Below are positions 39,274 through 49,919 of a stretch of 62,807 nt of DNA, piece by piece. The stretch's first letter is position 1; every line of letters starts with the position of its first letter. Below the pieces are notes generated by a model. The model was given only the letters and a program-made list of their open reading frames with translations. It had not been told where the DNA came from and ran no database searches. The translations under genes were made by a program, and so were the position numbers. The stretch spans positions 1-62,807 of the forward strand of contig JACGCN010000095.1 in assembly GCA_014905825.1 (NCBI GenBank), written 5' to 3'. This stretch comes from Lyophyllum atratum. Its lineage: Eukaryota > Basidiomycota > Agaricomycetes > Agaricales > Lyophyllaceae.

Positions 39274-42200
39274 ATGTTACTTGTATTCGCCCTGTTTCTT
39301 GCGGTCGGAACCCATGCCACTCAACTGTTGGACAGAAACCTAGCGTATCGATCTCCATTCGCTGAACATCCCCAGGTTCGTCAAAGTCTTATGTCCGTTT
39401 ACGCGGTCTAATGAATGTCTTCCCTCATAGCTTGCGCATAATACGCAAACTATTCAGAAGCGCCTGGTGACGCATGCTCGAAGACAGCTACAAGATGCTG
39501 CGCCATTCAAGGATGACCATTACGCGACTTTCTACGGCGCAGATTTCAGCAATGTAAGTATCTGGCTTCATTAGTCCGTACGCTGGCAATAATCTTACAA
39601 TTGACACGCAGAGCCCTTTTATCTGGAACGGCGGGGTGAACTTCACACACTCTGGTATGTGCTTGACGGCAATTTTCGTCTCAGGATGCTAAGTTCGACA
39701 ACTCCTCTAGTTGCCAGCGTTCGTTGCTCCTGAACTTCCCAACTTGACCTCCCTCCCTGATATATATGATTAGGGTGACCCTTTCGACACGTCCGTTCTC
39801 CTTTGGACACGTGCTATCCCAGTATCTCCAGCTGGTTCAACTGCGCAACCCGATCAGAGTGTACCTGTCTGCATCTCGTACAAGATAACCACCTCCGAGG
39901 ATCTGTCAGGAAAGGCCGTCGACTCAGGGTCAGCATTTACGAGCTACGATGTTGACTGGACTGCAAAAGTCGAGGCCACCGGATTAAAGCCCGACACCAA
40001 ATACTTCTTCCAGTTTTCCGACTGCACGAACCCGTCGTCAAAGAGTCCTATCGGGACGACCAGGACGATACCGAGCCCGAATAGTATGTGAACATCTGCC
40101 TTATTAGGAATCTTGATTCTCAAAGCAGTTCAGCTCCTGCGCGAAAAGTGAACGATGGCAAGCCATTATCCATTGCGGTCTTCTCGTGCTCTCAGTTCCA
40201 AGCCGGTATGCTCGACGCGAGTAAACTTCGTATATCATGATTCAGCCTGACTCGTACTAGGTTGGTTCAATGCCTATGGATTCGCGGCTCATAATACCAC
40301 TGCCGACATCTTTGTCCACTTGGGAGACTACGTATGCATATCTCCTTCAATGAAGGGCTCTTGACACTAACCTTCCCCAGATCTACGAGTCCCTCGGAAA
40401 TGGGTAAGTGCTTCCCTTGTCGATACCATTGTGATCTTGCTGAGAAGGAGTAGTGCCCGAATCGGACGTCAAGTCTTGGGCCGGGAGCTTGCTACGATTC
40501 ACGACTATCGCCAGCGTTTGAATCAATACAGAACCGACACAAGCCTTGCCTTCGCCCATCAACACGCCCCTTGGATCACTGTTTGGTGAGTCACTATCGT
40601 TAATCTATCGTATGTTACAACGCAGACAGCTTATGTTGCGATCTGAAAGGGCAAGTGCTCTTCACTTCGTGGGATTGGTTGTTGGCTAACGGTATTTTTT
40701 AATTCTGAATTAGGACGATCATGAGGTACGGAACTTGGCCGCTCGGGGTACATATCTTCGATTTTGATCCTCAATCGACCGTTCCAGGTTGCCGACAATG
40801 CCTGGAAGGCAGGAACTGCTGATTCTAACGATACGGCTGCGGGCTGCGCCTTTTCGCCTTCCGGAGCCTGCTTTACGGATCGGAAGCTAGCAGCCGTCAG
40901 AGCGTACCACGAGTGGATGCCTATACGTCAAGTTGTCCCAGATGATAAGCTTCGCATCTGGCGGAACTTCCAGATCGGACAGCTGCTGGACTTGACCATG
41001 CTAGATACTCGTGAGCAAATACAAATCTACTCCATGCGTCGGCTAGACTCATTCTGGTATAGGGCAATATGATCGGGACTTGACAGATGTAAACCCGCAT
41101 ACCACAGCGCATTTGACGAGCCACTGACTCCTTTCCAGGTTTATTATAATAGAGGTATGAGTTTTCTTGAATCAAGATTGATCTACGTGAACTCAGATTG
41201 GATCGGTGTCAAGGATGTGAGTTGTTTATGACTATATAAGAATTGCGCCACTGATATCTCGAGCACAGACGTCAACAGCATTGCAGACTACCCCAACCGC
41301 TCTTTGATGGGAGCGAACCAGGAGAAATGTATGCCGACTGTTCAGCAGTTCAAAGTCTGCTTGGCTGACGATAAGTCAACAGGGCTATACGATACGCTCT
41401 CGCAGTCGAAAGCCAGAAACGCCATCTGGCGGGTTGTTGGGTATTATCCTCCGAACTCCTAGTGGTATCCCAGACTAATTCTTGTCCTAGGCAACAGATA
41501 GTTTTCACTCGATTGGATAACAACGGAAAGGGTACGTATGAATTGTTGGGCGTGGCGTCGAAACGTGGCTCACCTTCGACTGTTGCAACCATCTCAAGTT
41601 AATGTGGTATGTACTTGTTTTCCAATACTTGCGTTCTACCTGACATATTTGCAACAGGATGCTTGGGATGGCTATCGAGCGAACCGGGCGCGCGTACTGG
41701 ACCACCTCTATAAGAACAAGATCAGCAACACTGTCATCCTGGCGGGAGACAGTCACGCAAACTGGGTTTCTGATCTTGCTCGTATGTTCTGCTCCTCTAT
41801 ACTGCATATATAGTACCTCATTCATTACTTCAGACCCGAATGATACCTCGTACGTCCCAACGTCTCTCAAGCAGCAGCGTTGCTGGGCTCCAGTGCGATA
41901 TATCTGACTCGGCACGATAGGTACGATCCCGTTACTGGAGCAGGAGCGATGGGAGTAGAGTTCGCCGGCACCGCGGTTTCTTCTACATCTGCGTTTGGAG
42001 CGGGGATTTCGCCTGCCAATGCGGATGCCAAGTCTCGTGTCTTTGTCGACGTGAACAAGGAGCTACAATGGAGCGAAGGCTCATACAGAGGTTTCTTCGT
42101 TCTGACTGTCGACTCCGAAAACCTCAATGCAACATATTACGGAATGAGAAACACAAGTTCGTTCTTATACTCAGTTCTCCAAATTCATCTTACACATACC

Positions 42201-42336
42201 CACACCAGGTTATGCGAATCTTGATGGATTCCCGACCGCCAAGTTTGTTGTGAAGAATGGCGAAAACAAGCTGTCACGGCCCGTTGCAGGAGGAGCTGTA
42301 GAGGCTGGAGTTCTCAAATCTAGCTTAAGTCACTAA
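39274..42336 (+). CDS. Secreted PhoD-like metallophosphatase
   Basis: PhoD enzymes are extracellular phosphomonoesterase/diesterases that use Ca2+ and Fe3+. The ATG at 39274 starts a signal peptide, MLLVFALFLAVGTHATQ. The N-terminal domain reads FTHSGDPFDTSVLLWTRAIP and LKPDTKYFFQFSDC. Catalytic blocks follow: IAVFSCSQFQAGWFNAYGFA, VHLGDYIYESLGNG, WDDHEVADNAWKAG, RAYHEWMPIRQV, LLDLTMLDTR, IWRVVGQQIVFTRLDNNGKG, VILAGDSHANWVSDLA and, after an intron, GVEFAGTAVSSTSAFG. The metal and phosphate motifs GDYIYE, WDDHE and GDSHANW are all present. About a dozen introns. The last exon ends VLKSSLSH at 42336 and is duplicated just downstream. Likely role: scavenging phosphate from organic phosphates outside the cell. 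Confidence 0.92.
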
Positions 42337-42424
42337 AAAAGGACGTACACTCATACGTATAAGATGACATTCAAATTCTTCCATCCACTATAAATGTCCA
42401 TGATTTGTTCATCACTCGGAATGA
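42205..42424 (+). repeat. Tandem duplication, copy 1 (PhoD last exon and 3' flank)
   Basis: A 220-bp unit that begins at the last intron's acceptor (CCAG|GTTATGCG) and runs through the last exon, its stop and about 80 bp of 3' flank to CTCGGAATGA. The repeat follows immediately at 42425. Confidence 0.93.
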
Positions 42425-42650
42425 CCAGGTTGTGCGAATCTTGATGGATTCCCGACCGCTAAGTTCATCTTGAGAAATGGTCAAAACAAGCTGTCAAGCT
42501 TCAAGGCCCGTTACAGGAGGAGCTGTAGAGGCTGGAGTTCTCAAATCTAGCTTAAGTCACTAAAAAGAACGTACACCCATATGTATAAGATGTCATTCAA
42601 ATTCTTCCATCCATTAGAAATGCTCATGATTTGTTCATCGCTCGGAATGA
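42425..42650 (+). repeat. Tandem duplication, copy 2 (PhoD last exon and 3' flank)
   Basis: The second copy starts with the same acceptor (CCAG|GTTGTGCG) and is nearly identical by eye. An extra AGCTTCAA replaces C after CTGTCA (+7 nt), so its reading frame breaks and would end at an early TAG. If spliced to instead of copy 1, it would change the enzyme's tail. Confidence 0.92.
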
Positions 42651-42754
42651 TACAATAGGGATCGGATTCTAAGTATGCTAGAAGGTACATTGCGCTGTCA
42701 TTATTTTTGTACGTGTCCACGTAACGATGCAAAGATGAAGAGTGTATGATACAA

Positions 42755-45094
42755 TTAGTCGACCTCCTCGACGCTAGGACCTTCCTCGGCGCCTCCACCT
42801 GGGAATCCGCCGGGTGCGCCTCCACCACCAGGGAATCCACCAGGAGCACCGCCAGGAGCACCACCCGCAGCGCCATAGAGTTTTTGCATGATCGGGCTGG
42901 AAAGAACATGTTGAGAATCCCGAGCAAACTGATTAGCGATAGAGGACGTACTTGGCAACCGACTCCAGCTCCTTCTGCTTCTCCTCGTACTCCTCTTTCG
43001 AGCCTTCCTGGGAGGCGTCGAGCCACGAAATGGTATCATTGACGGCAGACTCCAGCTTGGCCTTGTCACCGGGCTCGAACTTGTCGGCGAGCTTCTCATC
43101 GTTGATGGAGTTACGGAGGTTGTAGGCGTAAGATTCGAGGGCGTTCTTGGCGGTGATGCGGGCTGCAGCAGCCTCGTCCTCGGCTAGAGTAATGGGCGGT
43201 CAGAAAGGACTCGAAAGGCCAAGGAATAATTAGACGTACATTTGTACTTCTCGGCTTCTTCAACCATACGCTCAATCTCCTCCTTCGAGAGACGTCCTTT
43301 GTCGTTGGTGATGGTAATGCGGTTCGACTTGCCGGTAGTCTTATCGGAGGCGGAGACGTTTAGGATACCGTTGGCATCAATGTCGAAGGTGACCTCGACT
43401 TGAGGCACACCACGGGGTGCCGGGGGAATGCCAGATAGCTCGAATTTACCGAGCAGGTTGTTGTCCTTGGTGCGGGCACGCTCACCCTCGTACACCTGGA
43501 TGAGGACACCGGGCTGGTTGTCGGAGTAGGTCGAGAAGATCTCGGACTTCTTAGTCGGGACGGTGGTGTTGCGCTTGATCAGAGGAGTCATGACACCACC
43601 AGCGGTCTCGATACTATGAAACGGGGAAAGTCAGAAGCAATTCGAATGAAGAAGGGAGAGAAAAACTAACCCAAGAGACAAGGGAGCAACATCGAGGAGG
43701 AGAAGATCCTGGGTCTTCTCGGAGGTGTCACCGGACAGGATGGCTGCCTGGACAGCGGCACCGTAGGCAACGGCCTCATCGGGGTTGATGCTCTTGTTGG
43801 GCTCCTTGCCGTTGAAGAAGTCCGACACGAGCTTGACGATACGGGGGATACGGGTGGAACCACCGACCAAGACGATCTCGTGAACGTTTGCCTTGTCGAT
43901 CTTGGAGTCGCGGAGGACCTTCTCGACGGGCTCCAGGGTGCTGCGGAACAGATCCTGGCACAGCTCCTCGAAACGCGCGCGGGTGAGGGAAGTGTAAAAG
44001 TCGATACCCTCGTAGAGAGAGTCGATTTCGATGGAGGTCTGGGTGGCGGAAGAGAGGGTACGCTTGGCACGCTCGCAAGCGGTGCGAAGACGGCGGACGG
44101 CACGGGGGTTGCCAGAGAGGTCTAAGAGTCGGATATCAGTGATGGACAGACATGAAAAACGGAAAATACGCACCCTTCTTGTTCTTGCGCTTGAATTCTT
44201 GGATGAAGTGGTTAACAAGACGGTTGTCGAAATCTTCACCACCCAAGTGAGTGTCACCGGCAGTGGCCTTGACTTCGAAGATACCCTCTTCGATGGTCAG
44301 GAGAGACACATCGAAGGTTCCTCCTCCGAGATCGAAGATGAGGACGTTGCGCTCGCCCGTGACCTTCTTGTCAAGACCGTAGGCGATAGCGGCCGCGGTG
44401 GGCTCGTTGATGATACGGAGAACATTCATGCCAGAGATGGTTCCAGCATCCTTGGTGGCCTGACGCTGGGAGTCGTTGAAGTACGCGGGAACAGTAACAA
44501 CGGCGTTGTTGACGGTAGTGCCGAGGTACGACTCTGCGGTTTCCTTCATCTTGAGCAGGATCATGGAAGAAATCTCTTCAGGCGACTAGTATAGGCGGTC
44601 AGATATGACTCTTATGGTGTGGAAATGAAAAAAAAACTCACGAATTCTTTCTGTTCGCCGCGGTACTCGACGCGGATGTAGGGCTTGCCGCCCTTGCTGA
44701 AGACGGTGAAGGGGAAGTGCTTGATATCAGACTGCACTTCAGGGTCGTCGAACTTGCGTCCAATGAGACGCTTAGCGTCGAAAACACTTTTGGGACGTAG
44801 ATCAGCATGGATCACAGATACACAGAAGATGGACGAAGGACGTACGTGTTGTGGGGGTTCATGGCGACCTGATTCTTGGCGGCATCACCAATGAGACGCT
44901 CGTTCTCGGAGAAGGAGACATAAGAGGGTGTGGTCCTGTTGCCCTGGTCGTTGGCGATGATCTCAACACGATCGTTTTGCCAGACACCGACACAGCTGGA
45001 GAAGAAATATTAGAGAATGATCGGTGGGGAAGGGGTGTTGTACGTACGAGTAGGTGGTGCCAAGATCGATACCGATGGCTTTGGATGAAGACAT
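42755..45094 (-). CDS. Cytosolic HSP70 chaperone (SSA type)
   Basis: Cytosolic Hsp70 folds and protects proteins through ATP-driven binding cycles with Hsp40 and exchange factors. The ATG at 45094 gives [16 protein letters not shown], the nucleotide-binding signature. Others follow: [95 protein letters not shown]. The substrate domain has [20 protein letters not shown] and [20 protein letters not shown]. The lid ends in a Gly/Pro-rich tail and EEVD, the motif that docks cytosolic cochaperones, so it is not an ER or mitochondrial form. About seven introns of 50-60 bp, unusual for a strongly stress-induced gene. Heat-shock elements and a TATA box lie just upstream. Confidence 0.97.
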
Positions 45095-45147
45095 TGTAGA
45101 CTGGGTGGGAAGGGGAGATGTGAGGATTGCCACAACTTGTGTCTCAT

Positions 45148-45154
45148 CTTTATA
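45148..45154 (-). promoter_or_regulatory. TATA box of HSP70
   Basis: On the minus strand it reads TATAAAG, 54 bp upstream of the HSP70 ATG and just downstream of the heat-shock elements. Confidence 0.65.
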
Positions 45155-45165
45155 TTTCCCTAATC

Positions 45166-45214
45166 GAACGGACGAGAATCTTCCAAGAACCCTGACGAAT
45201 TCTCTGGAAGTTTC
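45166..45214 (-). promoter_or_regulatory. Heat-shock element cluster
   Basis: Two blocks with the 5-bp phased GAA/TTC pattern bound by Hsf1 trimers. 45197-45214 reads GAAttCTCtgGAAgtTTC, matching 11 of 12 core bases over four units. 45166-45183 has GAA, a degenerate unit, GAA, TTC. Both sit directly upstream of the TATA box. Confidence 0.75.
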
Positions 45215-45605
45215 ATAAAATCACGTGACCCCTTCGACGTCATTCCACTCCCTTCCAGTACACTCACTCCAGTTACACAAAGAAACTCGGAAAAATCGGA
45301 TATATGTAGCCACGAATGTAGTCTTAAGCACAACCAGTGAAGTATGTATATGAGCACGAATAGAGGAGCGAATTATGAGCCTTCTTGATTATTGTGCATC
45401 CCATTTGCATCGTCTAGACTTCTATGGGCTTGCAGATCGCGCAAAACAGACGGGTCCACTGTGGCGAGGCACTGTGAGCCCGCGTCAGATGTGATGCAAG
45501 CAACTTACCTGGAAGAACACTCTTTCGGCGGGAATGCAGGCCCGCACCAGTGGGCGAATGGTCTCCTCCGATCTCAGGCAGGGGCCTCTAGAGTCGATCA
45601 TGATG
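45215..45605. other. Intergenic region between HSP70 promoter and B56 gene
   Basis: About 390 bp holding distal HSP70 promoter and the B56 3' end. No coding signal seen. Confidence 0.5.
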
Positions 45606-47884
45606 TCAGTGTCGTGTCCCAAAGAACTGCAGATATCTCACATCGAGCCCAGGATCAGCCATGGGTACCCTTTCAATCCCTTGCTCATCCAGGTCTCCCG
45701 GGACATCATCGATCGAGGCCGCATTCAGCTCCATCGACAAAGATAGAATATCTGCATCGTCGATGTTCGAGGGTGGAGGTGGAGGCGCGTGCGGGATCTC
45801 GACATATCCGGCGGGCATTTGACCTCCTGGAGCATTTTTGAGTGCCTTCTCCCGCATTCGCTGCCAGGCCTCATATCGTCGGACAGCGTGTTGTTGTTCC
45901 CTGTTGCCAGTGTTAAGTCAGGACGAGAAGCCCGAATTAATAGTTACATACTCGACTTTGCGTTGCTTATACTGTTGCATTGCTTCGTCAAAGAGGTCGG
46001 GATTGATCTCCATAAATAGCTTTAACGCATTGTACACCATGCCGTGGATAGTCCTGACACGACATTAGAGAAGAGACTCTCTAGAAAGAGGAAGAGTGCA
46101 ACACACCTGTTCCAGTGCGATTTCGAGTTCGTATACAGCGCCGGGAAGACGATCGGGAGGATGACAGCAAGGTTATCGCTCATGAGATTGACCACATACT
46201 CATTATTCCAGTACAGCAATGCTCTCTCCGCTACTTGGAAGTGCTGGCTGTTGATGCAGCGAGCAAGTTGCTGGAAGAGAGGCACTTGGATCTTTTGAAA
46301 CTCCACGGGATCGGTTACATCCAAGACCTCCTCCACTTCGTTCAAGAACATGACCTCCTTTGGCGAGTTGACCTTGGGCCAGTACTTCAGGAGCCCCATC
46401 ATTACCTCTTCTGCCAGCGCGGAGTCCTTTTCCAGGAATTGCACAACGCAATAGGCCAACTGCGGGTGATATAGGGAAAGACTCTTCACTTTGTGCAGAG
46501 GGGTGAGCACGCGTGTCAAGAACGTCTTGTGCTCGTCCTTGAGGGGCAGCGCAAACCCGTTGATGATAGATCCTAGGATCTCGAGAAGTTCGGCGATACC
46601 ATTATGGCGCTCCGTCTCGTAGACAAAGCGGAAGAAGACGTTGTTGATCGACCGACGGATGAAGGCGCGAAGATTGAGGAATTTGCCATAGATACGATGC
46701 AAAGTGGTCTTGAGGAAGTCACGCTCCCGCGGATCCTCCGAATCGAAAAGCTCCAGGAGGTTGAGGACGAAGGGCTGGTCAATGAACCGTTTCGCCATGT
46801 TGGTGTTGAAATCTGGGCTTTCGACAAATCGCAGGAAAAATTCGTAAACAATTTGAAGATGAGGCCAGGCAAGCTCCAGCACCGGTTCGTCTTCTTCGGG
46901 ATCGAACGCGTCGCCGGTCGGATTAACCGGAGGGGGTATGGAGCGGAAAAGGTTGGTGGCAAACTAGATTTTCGGTAAGAGGAGGGGTATTCACCAGGTT
47001 CGAGATACTTACCATGTTGACAACCTCAGGGTATATATTCTCCGTAATGACACCACGTTGCGTCGTAATATATTCCAACATTTCATGCAGAGTTTGTGCT
47101 TTGATTTGTTTTCCTTTGAGTTCTGCACTAGCATCATTGAAGTCGAAAAGAACGCGACATTGATGCAGTTTCTTGAGGAATAGCTGCGGTCGCTCGTTCG
47201 GAGGGGTTTCTGGTGACGTGGAAGGTGATAAGAGAGTATTCCAAGAAAGAAATCAACGAAATTCACCCATAAAAGGGGGGAGGCGCTCTATTTCGACTTT
47301 CTCAGTAACAACAAAGCGACTGCTCCGTTGTTTGCGTGGTGGCTTGCCAACCATCGGAATGGTATCTTTGGGTCCAGCCCGGAGACGATTCAGGGTTGTT
47401 GCGCGCGGTGGTATGGCAGTTGAGTGATCGACAAGGGAGTGTCTCTCGGAGGTACCATTGAAGCGGTTAGATGAGTCGGACGGTGCTTCTGAGCTGACCA
47501 CAACGATGGGTGGGGCGGGCGATCCAGTATCAGCAGCGGATCTTCGATCGGGCGTGGTGACACCGGTCGCGACGGGAGAAGATGATCTATGTGATGAGGA
47601 GGGACTCTGCGAAGGGCTCTGGGAGGGCACAATATGGTTGCTGGGATTCATATGATTGCTTGAACCGGAGCCGCCAGGGGTAGGCAATGGTTTTGTGGTA
47701 TTGGGGGGAGGAGCAGGAGGGGTCGCACTGGAACCGCTGGTGCTCGATTTGGATTCCTTTTTGGAAGAGTTGGAATCCTGTGAGCTCTTTCTACTGAGCT
47801 GCGTGATATGGATGGAGATGGTCAGAATGGACATATGAGATTTAGATAAGGAAGACTGACTAGGGTCTTCTTTAGATTTTTCAT
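45606..47884 (-). CDS. PP2A B56 (B') regulatory subunit, RTS1 type
   Basis: B56 subunits direct protein phosphatase 2A to substrates at kinetochores, septum and stress pathways; yeast Rts1 is the homologue. A start at 47884, MKNLKKTL, followed by an intron and [12 protein letters not shown], fits the family. A long Ser/Pro/Thr-rich head precedes the HEAT-like core: [117 protein letters not shown] and [17 protein letters not shown]. After [20 protein letters not shown] the tail ends LQFFGTRH at 45606. The tail has an extension I could not match. Frames agree across about five introns. Confidence 0.93.
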
Positions 47885-48288
47885 GATGAGTCGTCAAAGC
47901 AAGCCACGAAGTGGGATGGAGGGCGTCGTCGACAATGCTGGCCGCTGTCGCCGACCACTGCCGTCGCTGTTAGAATCGATGAACAACAAACGTGTGACTG
48001 TGACTCGATGTGTGACGGTCGTTACGAGCGGTAAACACCACCACACGGCTGATAGTATGTACTAGCCCATCATAGATCTCAATGTTGTGCGCTCATCACC
48101 CGTCGGAAGATTCGTCTGATGAACCAGCTGGTACGCAGAGCACATGTCGATCTTTTTCGGCCTAACCTGACCTTTGCCTAGCCTGAGACCAGAACCGTTG
48201 TCACGGAACATGCATCACGTGGTCATGGGACCAATGTTAGTATCACCACGGTCGCGCTACCCAGTTTTGCTCTCATCCCCCTCACAGC
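47885..48288. other. Divergent intergenic region, B56 and conserved unknown
   Basis: 404 bp between divergent starts. No gene or clear promoter box seen; it probably drives both genes. Confidence 0.5.
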
Positions 48289-49664
48289 ATGGCTGGTACG
48301 TCTTGTCGCCGCCTTCTTGCCCCTCCAGTGCTCACCCAGAAACAGCCATTTATGCAGTGTATACCTCTCCAACTCATCCTCCCATTCCAAACCACCTACC
48401 GACCTTGATTGTAACCCCCCATGGTACGTCTACCTTCCACCAACTCCTATCTGACACCGCTCAAACAAGGTAATGCTCAGGTCAACCTTCTAACATCCTG
48501 TATTCATACCTTCACACGAACTTTGTAAGGTTTTTGCATGTATATCCCCATGTCCGCCGCTCACTTGCCATCAGAACACAGAGAACTATTTGTTGACACC
48601 CTCCCCGCAAGGCGATCTGTGCGTCGCCAAACTCTTTCCACCCCGCAAGGAAGGAGGAAAGGCATCCGCGTCAGATCCAGGTCACTCGTCCTCATCATCT
48701 TCTCGGGTTGTCCGCTGCGAAGCATCAAGAAACCTGAAATGGTCCATTGCTAATACTGGGGTCATCTCCCCGATATACAAGCTTTCCCTCCCGTCTCCCG
48801 ATTCTCCCGACCTTCCACTCTTCCAAATATCCAAGCCCAACCCTAATGCTGCGTTTTGGAGTTTGTTTTATTTCGCCTATGCTGGCCATAACATACCGCC
48901 GAAGCGCATCGAGTTTGGGAAAATCCAGAAGAATCCGGCCGGTCCAAATGGTGGTGGGACCCGGATCAGCATCACAGGCAAGACTCCTGAAGAGAAAGCG
49001 GTATGGCAGACTCTGGGAGAGGGAAACGAGGACTGTGTTGAATGGGTCGTGCTCTGTGCGGCGTTAAATCTGTTAGAGTGGGTTTATTGTCTTTCGTGCC
49101 TGCATCTTTATCTGTGCTCACAACCCTCCAAGTGACGAGATCATGAAGGCTGCAGAGAAGAATCCTCCACCTCCCGCGCCTCTCGCGAATGGTACTCCCG
49201 CTGGCCGGCCAGCGCCGGTGTCTCTTCGTGACCCAGGACCCACCTCCGGTAACTCCTCGGGCCCTGCTCCTCGACCCCCTCCACAACAGCAGCCAATCCA
49301 ACAGCGTCCGCCTCCACAACATTCCCAAACCATGCCAGGGGGCCGTCCCCCTCCTCCCGGATTTATGCAGCCTCAGCCTCCGCGTGGGTATCCACCTGGG
49401 CAAGGTCCGCCCCCGGGACAACCTGGCTATGGACCCCCTCCACCCCAGGGATATGGTCCGGGTGGCCCTGGACCCGGTCAACGTCCTCCCCCGCAAACAC
49501 AGATGCGGAACGGCATGCCCCCGGGCCCTGGACAGGCTCCGCCTGCAGGATATCAGGGACGACCGCCGCCGCAGATGCAGCAACAGCCACAACAGCAGCA
49601 GCAACAATATCAGCAGCAGCCCCAAATGGGTCAGCCCCCCCAGAACCAGATTCGGCGATTTTGA
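48289..49664 (+). CDS. Conserved fungal protein of unknown function with Pro/Gln-rich tail
   Basis: Function unknown. A 7-nt first exon (ATGGCTG, 48289-48295) is joined past intron 48296-48339 to give MAETAIYAVYTSPTHPPIPN and HLPTLIVTPHGNAQVNLLTS. After another intron comes GDLCVAKLFPPRKEGG and a conserved-looking core: RNLKWSIANTGVISPIYKLS, LPLFQISKPNPNAAFWSLFY, FAYAGHNIPPKRIEFGKIQK and TPEEKAVWQTLGEGNEDCVE. The core looks globular. From about residue 230 the chain becomes disordered, dominated by Pro, Gly and Gln (QQQQQYQQQP) and ends NQIRRF at 49662-49664. The three splice junctions agree with one frame. I would expect an intracellular protein, because no signal or membrane segment is visible. 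Confidence 0.8.
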
Positions 49665-49919
49665 TACCCCTCACCACCTATGATTTTCCATCCTTGACAT
49701 TTGTCACTCTGGGTCACTTTGGTGTATTCTATCTATATTTCTTATTCCACATGCAGTCTGGAAATTCTCATGTCTCCCGTGTCGGGCTATTAGGAATTCT
49801 TTCCATGCAAAGCAAGCATTTTGTTGTTCTGTATTGTTCTGTACGTTATGTACGTCCTGTGGTTTATATATTCCATTGTGGTTGAACTAAGCAAGCCACT
49901 TATCCATCCATCCATCCGT

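Noticed and set aside
44031..44594. 187-residue plus-strand frame antisense to HSP70
   Set aside because: Highly expressed genes with biased codons often leave an open antisense frame. The HSP70 sense is certain and no family match is visible.
48972..49625. 217-residue minus-strand Leu/Arg-rich frame
   Set aside because: Mirror of the Pro/Gly/Gln-rich tail encoded on the plus strand.
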